Translations under genes and position numbers: made by a program | Notes under the pieces: model-generated | Databases searched by the model: none | What the model was told of the DNA's origin: nothing | Seen by the model: only the letters and a program-made list of their open reading frames with translations | Shown: one piece after another, positions 6,064 to 10,682 of the stretch | Layout: every line of letters begins with the position of its first letter | How positions within the stretch are numbered: position 1 is the stretch's first letter | NCBI GenBank assembly: GCA_947454695.1 | Contig: CANGMW010000064.1 | Location: 1-10,682, forward strand | Origin: Comamonadaceae bacterium | GTDB lineage: Bacteria > Pseudomonadota > Gammaproteobacteria > Burkholderiales > Burkholderiaceae_C | DNA: 10,682 bases | Direction: 5' to 3'

Positions 6064-6840
6064 ATGAGCGAGACAACGTCCGAATTGCTGAGCGAACAAC
6101 GTGGCGCGGTGCTGTGGTTGACCATCAACCGCGAAGCCCGGCGCAACGCCATGAGCCACACCGTGCTGGCCGGCCTGCGCCAGGCCATCGATGCCGCACA
6201 AGACCAGCCCGAGGTGCGCGCCATCGTGATCACCGGCACAGGCGAGAAAGCCTTTTGCGCTGGCGCCGACTTGCAGGCCGACAAAGCGTTCACCACCGAC
6301 TACTCCGACCCGCGCGGCCACCTCGCGCAAGTGCTGCGCAGCGCGCGCAACAGCAACGTGCCGCTGATCGCCCGCGTGAACGGCGCGTGCATGGCCGGCG
6401 GCATGGGCCTCATGAGCATGTGCGATATGGCGGTGGCCGCACGCCATGCGGTGTTTGGACTGCCCGAGGTGAAAGTGGGCGTCTTTCCGGCGCAGGTCTT
6501 GAGCGTCTTGCAGCACCTGATCCCGCGCCGCCAGCTGACCGAGATGTGCTTAACCGGCGAACCCCTCACGTCCGAGCAGGCGCTGGCCATCGGTCTGGTC
6601 AATTACGTGGACGACGACGTGGACGCCAAGCTGCAATGGCTGCTGGACCGCATGCTGGACAAGTCGCCGGCGGCGATTCGCCGTGGCTTGTACACCATGA
6701 AAAAAGTCGAGGCCATGGCATTTGAAGAATCTATGGCGTTTACGGAGAGTCAGATCGCTTTGTTCACCCTCACCGGTGACGCGCGTGAAGGTCAACAGGC
6801 CTTCAAGGAAAAGCGCCCGCCCCAGTGGCCCGGGCGTTGA
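6064..6840 (+). CDS. Enoyl-CoA hydratase/isomerase (crotonase) family protein
   Basis: A 258-residue crotonase-fold enzyme acting on acyl-CoA thioesters. The oxyanion hole comes from FCAGADL (64-70) and NGACMAGGMGL (106-116). Of the two glutamates used by classical enoyl-CoA hydratase, the second is kept as Glu135 in GLPEVKVG, but the first is replaced by Gly115. Methylglutaconyl-CoA-type hydratases and some isomerases also lack it, so simple 2-enoyl-CoA hydration should not be assumed. The ATG at 6064 is chosen because AAGGA lies 6 bp upstream; the open frame extends back over the SDR gene in another frame, which is not credible. A GACAAT box at 6035-6040 could be an internal promoter. The gap to mmsA is 37 bp, so an operon is likely. 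Confidence 0.9.
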   Translation: MSETTSELLSEQRGAVLWLTINREARRNAMSHTVLAGLRQAIDAAQDQPEVRAIVITGTGEKAFCAGADLQADKAFTTDYSDPRGHLAQVLRSARNSNVPLIARVNGACMAGGMGLMSMCDMAVAARHAVFGLPEVKVGVFPAQVLSVLQHLIPRRQLTEMCLTGEPLTSEQALAIGLVNYVDDDVDAKLQWLLDRMLDKSPAAIRRGLYTMKKVEAMAFEESMAFTESQIALFTLTGDAREGQQAFKEKRPPQWPGR

Positions 6841-6877
6841 AACTTATTTTGCATATTAAAAAATCGGAGACAAAACC

Positions 6878-8389
6878 ATGAGCACACCCCTGATTGAGCA
6901 TTTCATTGCCGGCCGCCGCGTGGCGGGCAGTTCCCCGCGTCGACAAGACGTTTTCAACCCTGCCACCGGCGCAGTGAGCGGCAGCACGGCGCTGGCCAGC
7001 ACCGCAGACGTCACTGTGGCAGTGGCTGCTGCCCAGGCCGCCTTCCCTGCATGGGCTGACACGCCGCCCATTCGGCGTGCCCGGGTGATGTTTAAATTTT
7101 TAGAACTGCTCAACCTTCACAAGGACAAGCTGGCCGAGATGATCACTGCCGAACACGGCAAAGTGTTCACCGACGCCCAGGGCGAAGTGGCCCGCGGCAT
7201 CGACATCGTTGAATTTGCGTGCGGCATACCCCAGCTGCTCAAAGGCGACTTCACCGACCAGGTCTCCACCGGCATGGACAACTGGACGCTGCGCCAGCCG
7301 CTGGGCGTGGTGGCCGGCATCACGCCGTTCAACTTCCCGGTGATGGTGCCGATGTGGATGTTCCCGGTGGCCATCGCCGCGGGCAACACCTTTGTGCTCA
7401 AGCCCAGCCCGATCGATCCCACGCCCTCGCTCTTCATGGCCGAGTTGCTGCAACAAGCCGGCTTGCCCGATGGCGTGTTCAACGTGGTGCAAGGCGACAA
7501 AGAATCGGTGGATGCGCTTTTGGTTCACCCTGATGTGAAAGCCGTGAGCTTTGTCGGCTCCACCCCGATTGCCAACTACATTTATGAAACCGGCGCCCAC
7601 CACGGCAAACGCGTGCAAGCGCTGGGGGGTGCCAAGAACCACATGGTGGTGATGCCCGACGCGGATTTGGAGCAAGCGGTGGACGGGCTTATTGGCGCGG
7701 CCTACGGCTCTGCCGGCGAGCGGTGCATGGCCATCTCGGTCGCGGTGCTGGTGGGCGATGTGGCCGACAAGATCATGCCCAAACTCATGGAGCGGGCGAA
7801 GTCACTCAAGGTGCTCGACGGCATGAACCTGGCGGCCGAGATGGGGCCGATTGTCACGAGCTTGGCGCACCAGCGCATCACCGGCTACATCGCGCAGGGC
7901 GAGCAAGAAGGCGCCAAGCTTTTGGTTGATGGCCGCAACTTTGCCAGCGCTCAGGCCGGCAAAGGTTGCGAACAAGGCTTCTGGATGGGTGGCACGCTGT
8001 TTGACCATGTCACCCCGGACATGCGCATCTACAAGGAAGAAATTTTCGGCCCGGTGCTCTCCTGCGTGCGCGTGCCCGACTTCGCCACCGCGGTGCAACT
8101 GATCAACGACCACGAGTTCGGCAACGGGGTGTCCTGCTACACGCGCGACGGCAACGTGGCACGCGAATTTTCGCGGCGCATTCAAGTGGGCATGGTGGGC
8201 ATCAATGTGCCCATTCCTGTGCCTATGGCCTGGCATGGCTTTGGCGGCTGGAAGCGCTCGCTCTTTGGCGACATGCATGCCTACGGCGAAGAGGGTGTGC
8301 GCTTTTACACCAAGCAAAAGTCCATCATGCAGCGCTGGCCGGAAAGCATTGGCAAAGGCGCCGAATTTGTGATGCCCACGGCGAAATGA
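6878..8389 (+). CDS. mmsA: CoA-acylating methylmalonate-semialdehyde dehydrogenase
   Basis: A 503-residue aldehyde dehydrogenase-superfamily enzyme that converts methylmalonate semialdehyde, CoA and NAD+ to propionyl-CoA, CO2 and NADH; it also turns malonate semialdehyde into acetyl-CoA. Catalytic Cys283 is in GSAGERCMAISV and Asn152 in PFNFP. The general-base Glu of ordinary aldehyde dehydrogenases is replaced in LGGAKNH (249-255), as is characteristic of CoA-dependent members. Arg106 (GEVARG) and Arg282 match arginines important in Bacillus IolA/MmsA. Length fits. GGAG lies 8 bp before the ATG. Known roles are valine, thymine, inositol and 3-hydroxypropionate breakdown. No mmsB-type 3-hydroxyisobutyrate dehydrogenase is seen; the neighbours are a crotonase and, 96 bp downstream, a GMC oxidoreductase. 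Confidence 0.95.
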   Translation: MSTPLIEHFIAGRRVAGSSPRRQDVFNPATGAVSGSTALASTADVTVAVAAAQAAFPAWADTPPIRRARVMFKFLELLNLHKDKLAEMITAEHGKVFTDAQGEVARGIDIVEFACGIPQLLKGDFTDQVSTGMDNWTLRQPLGVVAGITPFNFPVMVPMWMFPVAIAAGNTFVLKPSPIDPTPSLFMAELLQQAGLPDGVFNVVQGDKESVDALLVHPDVKAVSFVGSTPIANYIYETGAHHGKRVQALGGAKNHMVVMPDADLEQAVDGLIGAAYGSAGERCMAISVAVLVGDVADKIMPKLMERAKSLKVLDGMNLAAEMGPIVTSLAHQRITGYIAQGEQEGAKLLVDGRNFASAQAGKGCEQGFWMGGTLFDHVTPDMRIYKEEIFGPVLSCVRVPDFATAVQLINDHEFGNGVSCYTRDGNVAREFSRRIQVGMVGINVPIPVPMAWHGFGGWKRSLFGDMHAYGEEGVRFYTKQKSIMQRWPESIGKGAEFVMPTAK

Positions 8390-8485
8390 TGTTTTCCTTG
8401 CACGCTTGCCGGAGGGTGTCTGCGGCGGCTCAGAGGCGCTGCGCCGTGACAGAACCCAGCCAACGCCCAATAAGTCCAACGCAAA

Positions 8486-10201
8486 ATGTCTGACACCACT
8501 TTCGACTACATCATCATCGGCGCCGGCACCGCCGGCTGTCTGCTGGCCAATCGCTTGTCCGCTGACGCCAGCAAGCGCGTGCTGCTGATCGAGGCCGGGC
8601 GGCGTGACGACTACCACTGGATCCACATCCCAGTGGGCTATCTCCACTGCATTGGCAACCCGCGCACCGACTGGCTCTACCAGACCGAGGCCGATGCGGG
8701 CCTGAACGGCCGTCAACTGCGTTACCCGCGCGGCAAGGTGTTGGGCGGCTGCTCCAGCATCAACGGCATGATCTACATGCGCGGCCAGTCGCGCGACTAC
8801 GACCAGTGGGCGCAACTCACAGGTGACGACGCCTGGCGCTGGGACAACACCCTGCCCTACTTCAAACACCATGAAGACCACTACAAGGGTGCCAATGCAC
8901 TTCACGGCGCCAAGGGTGTGCCCACCGAGTTGATGGACCTGCAAGGCCAGCCCGCGGACCACTACCGCAAGCTCATGCGCCACCACCAGACCGGGGGCGA
9001 GTGGCGCATTGAAAAACAGCGGCTGCGCTGGGATGTGCTGGATGCTTTTTCCCAAGCAGCCCAGCAAGCCGGCATTGCGGCCACCGAGGATTTCAACACC
9101 GGCAACAACGAAGGCGTGGGCTACTTTGAGGTCAATCAGAAAAGCGGCTGGCGCTGGAACACCGCCAAAGCGTTTTTGCGCCCGACCTGCTACGGCCGCC
9201 CCAACTTTGAGATGTGGACCTTGGCCCAAGTCGCGCGCCTGGTGGTGGAAACTCAAGCCGATGGCAGCCAGCGCTGCACCGGCGTGCAAGTGTGGTCAGG
9301 GCACGAGTTGGTCACGGCCCACGCCCGCAGCGAAGTCATCCTGAGTGCGGGCAGCATCGGCTCCCCGCAAATTTTGCAACTCTCGGGCATTGGCCCCGCG
9401 CCCCTCTTGCAATCCCTGGGTATCACGCCCGTCAAGGACCTGCCCGGCGTGGGCGCCAATTTGCAGGACCACTTGCAAATCCGCTCGGTCTACAAAGTCA
9501 AAGGTGTGAAAACACTCAACACCCTGGCCAACTCGCTGTGGGGCAAAGCCAAAATCGGACTGGAGTACGCGCTCAAGCGCTCCGGGCCGATGAGCATGGC
9601 GCCCTCGCAGTTAGGTGCCTTCACCCGCAGCGACCCCTCGCAGCCTCACCCTAACTTGGAATACCACGTGCAGCCGCTCTCGCTGGATGCATTTGGCGAG
9701 CCCCTGCACAACTTCCCGGCCTTCACCGCCAGCGTGTGTAACCTCAACCCGACCAGCCGGGGCACGGTGAACATCGCCAGCCCGCGTTTTGAAGACGCGC
9801 CGCGCATTGCCCCCAACTACCTCAGCACCGAAGCCGATCGTCAAGTCGCGGCCGACTCCTTGCGGGTGACGCGGCGCATCGTCGCACAACCCGCGCTGGC
9901 CGCTTACCAACCCGAAGAGTTCAAGCCCGGGGTGCAGTACCAAAGCGACGAGGATCTGGCGCGTCTGGCCGGTGACATCGCCTCCACCATCTTTCACCCG
10001 GTGGGCACCACCAAAATGGGCCGAGCCGATAATCCGATGGCCGTGGTGGACTCGCAATTGCGCGTGCGCGGCGTTGCCGGCTTGCGCGTGGTCGATGCCG
10101 GCGTGATGCCCACCATCACCAGTGGCAACACCAATTCACCCACGCTGATGATTGCCGAGAAAGCCGCGCGCTGGATCATTGAATCCGCGGGTAAGTCCTA
10201 G
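8486..10201 (+). CDS. GMC family FAD-dependent oxidoreductase (choline dehydrogenase-like)
   Basis: A 571-residue glucose-methanol-choline flavoprotein. The N-terminal FAD motif is GAGTAG (12-17) with Glu36 at the end of strand 2; GMC signature 1 is around GGCSSINGMIYMRG (87-100), signature 2 is SAGSIGSPQILQLSGIGP (287-304). At the C-terminus are catalytic His504 in FHPVGTTKMG and Asn550 in SGNTNSPTLMIAEKAA. It should oxidise an alcohol or hydroxyacid to an aldehyde. The labels choline, alcohol and 3-hydroxypropionate dehydrogenase are all possible, and osmoprotectant genes are absent. About 28 residues near 142-169 look like an insertion compared with relatives I remember. The 96-bp gap after mmsA is longer than others in this run, and no strong Shine-Dalgarno precedes the ATG, so it may have its own promoter. 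A terminator lies 133 bp after its stop. Confidence 0.93.
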   Translation: MSDTTFDYIIIGAGTAGCLLANRLSADASKRVLLIEAGRRDDYHWIHIPVGYLHCIGNPRTDWLYQTEADAGLNGRQLRYPRGKVLGGCSSINGMIYMRGQSRDYDQWAQLTGDDAWRWDNTLPYFKHHEDHYKGANALHGAKGVPTELMDLQGQPADHYRKLMRHHQTGGEWRIEKQRLRWDVLDAFSQAAQQAGIAATEDFNTGNNEGVGYFEVNQKSGWRWNTAKAFLRPTCYGRPNFEMWTLAQVARLVVETQADGSQRCTGVQVWSGHELVTAHARSEVILSAGSIGSPQILQLSGIGPAPLLQSLGITPVKDLPGVGANLQDHLQIRSVYKVKGVKTLNTLANSLWGKAKIGLEYALKRSGPMSMAPSQLGAFTRSDPSQPHPNLEYHVQPLSLDAFGEPLHNFPAFTASVCNLNPTSRGTVNIASPRFEDAPRIAPNYLSTEADRQVAADSLRVTRRIVAQPALAAYQPEEFKPGVQYQSDEDLARLAGDIASTIFHPVGTTKMGRADNPMAVVDSQLRVRGVAGLRVVDAGVMPTITSGNTNSPTLMIAEKAARWIIESAGKS

Positions 10202-10305
10202 GCCAAGCCGTGCTGCTCTGCCGTTAAAGTTCAGCCACTTCTTTGCGAGCACAGGGTGTTTGCACGTAAGCGACCCAGGAGACTTCTCTCGAACAACAAC
10301 AGTGA

Positions 10306-10333
10306 TCACGCTCTCGAAGCCGTGACACCTCCC
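10306..10333 (+). other. Hairpin plus CCTCCC stretch before the terminator
   Basis: In the 3' flank of the GMC gene, TCACG (10306-10310) can pair with CGTGA (10321-10325) around a 10-nt loop, and is followed by single-stranded ACACCTCCCA containing CCTCCC (10328-10333), directly before the terminator stem. The arrangement recalls the small RNA near hemB but lacks a recognisable promoter. It may be only 3' untranslated sequence. The rest of 10202-10389 shows no gene. Confidence 0.25.
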
Positions 10334-10360
10334 ACGCCGGCTTGTCCGGCGTTTTTTTTT
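10334..10360 (+). terminator. Rho-independent terminator after the GMC gene
   Basis: A perfect stem CGCCGG / CCGGCG (10335-10340 with 10346-10351) around a CTTGT loop, followed by nine T. It faces rightward and should end transcription of the SDR-crotonase-mmsA-GMC run, separating it from the permease gene that follows. Confidence 0.93.
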
Positions 10361-10377
10361 GCCCTCACCCCGGATGC

Positions 10378-10383
10378 GACAAT
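10378..10383 (+). promoter_or_regulatory. Candidate -10 box for the permease gene
   Basis: GACAAT ends 6 bp before the ATG at 10390, with no Shine-Dalgarno between; the larger string GCGACAAT also occurs at 6033-6040 before the crotonase gene. The placement fits a leaderless transcript starting at the ATG. The -35 region falls in the terminator T-run and is weak. Confidence 0.35.
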
Positions 10384-10389
10384 TTGCAG

Positions 10390-10682
10390 ATGGAATTTTT
10401 CATCATCACCTTGGCGTCGTTTTTGGCCGGCTGTGTGGACGCCATCGTCGGCGGTGGCGGTTTGATTCTGGTACCCGCCCTCTTCGCCACTTTTCCCGGC
10501 GCACCCCCGGCCACGCTGTTCGGCACCAACAAAGGCGCCTCGATCTGGGGGACGGCTTTTGCCACCCACCAGTACAGCCAGCGCGTGCAACTGCGCTGGC
10601 CCGTGCTCTTGCCGGCCGCGGTCTGCGGCTTTGCGTCCTCTCTCTTTGGCGCGTGGGGCGTCACGCTGGTCTCTGCTGAATA
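10390..10682 (+). CDS. TauE/SafE family permease (5' part, runs off window)
   Basis: The first 97 residues of a multi-pass inner-membrane protein. MEFFIITLASFLAGCVDAIV then GGGGLILVPAL (1-31) is the typical first repeat of the TauE/SafE (COG0730) family, followed by LFGTNKGASIWGTAFA (43-58), a conserved segment of these permeases, and a second membrane helix near 71-90. The family contains exporters or transporters of sulfite, sulfoacetate, taurine-derived and other organic anions; the substrate cannot be told from this fragment. It lies after a strong terminator and so is a separate transcription unit from the GMC gene. The full family length is about 250-270 residues, so most of the gene is outside the window. 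Confidence 0.88.
   Translation, partial: MEFFIITLASFLAGCVDAIVGGGGLILVPALFATFPGAPPATLFGTNKGASIWGTAFATHQYSQRVQLRWPVLLPAAVCGFASSLFGAWGVTLVSAE

Noticed and set aside
4806..6296. 496-residue open frame on the minus strand
   Set aside because: It lies antisense to the well-supported SDR and crotonase genes and overlaps the isomerase; it has low-complexity His/Ala/Gly-rich sequence and no family motif, as expected for a GC-rich shadow frame.
8390..8485. Promoter or terminator in the mmsA-GMC gap
   Set aside because: No hairpin with a T-run and no spaced -35/-10 pair good enough to report; a weak promoter cannot be excluded.
7802..9289. 495-residue open frame on the minus strand
   Set aside because: It is antisense to mmsA and the GMC gene, whose catalytic motifs are intact; the composition is that of a mirror frame.
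10256..10465. 69-codon frame with GTG start after the GMC gene
   Set aside because: It runs through the terminator T-tract (poly-Phe) and into the permease gene in another frame.

Overview
The window looks like chromosomal DNA from a betaproteobacterium of the order Burkholderiales, most likely family Comamonadaceae. This rests on the high and even GC content, the protein sequences (Asp-type HemB, HemJ, two-part VanZ protein, COG2945-type hydrolase) and recurring GACAAT-like -10 boxes just upstream of start codons. The genus is not assigned. I see no phage genes, insertion sequences, CRISPR arrays, tRNAs or rRNAs.

Left part (1-2543, minus strand): a tight four-gene run read leftward. It holds a HemJ-type membrane protein, a VanZ-family membrane protein, a thioredoxin-fold [2Fe-2S] ferredoxin and an alpha/beta hydrolase that leaves the window at its C-terminus. 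Gaps are 5, 30 and 2 bp.

Middle (2544-2841): a 298-bp non-coding stretch between hemJ and the divergent hemB. On the minus strand it carries a complete small transcription unit: a promoter (TTGAAT, 17 bp, TAAATT), a roughly 98-nt RNA with a perfect UUCG hairpin, a second hairpin whose loop shows CCUCCC (complementary to Shine-Dalgarno sequences), and a strong intrinsic terminator ending in eight T. This is the most interesting object in the window. A 16-bp inverted repeat lies between this promoter and hemB.

hemB (2842-3846, plus) makes porphobilinogen. With hemJ on the other side of the small RNA, two heme-synthesis functions flank one regulatory region.

Right part (3875-10201): a catabolic region. 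A dienelactone hydrolase-family gene and a DsbA-fold isomerase gene run leftward. From a 64-bp divergent gap, four genes run rightward: a short-chain dehydrogenase (TTG start), a crotonase, a CoA-acylating methylmalonate-semialdehyde dehydrogenase (mmsA) and an FAD-dependent GMC oxidoreductase. Together these could oxidise an alcohol or hydroxyacid and convert a (methyl)malonate semialdehyde to acetyl- or propionyl-CoA. The actual substrate cannot be read from sequence. After an intrinsic terminator at 10334-10360, a TauE/SafE-family permease begins and runs off the right edge.
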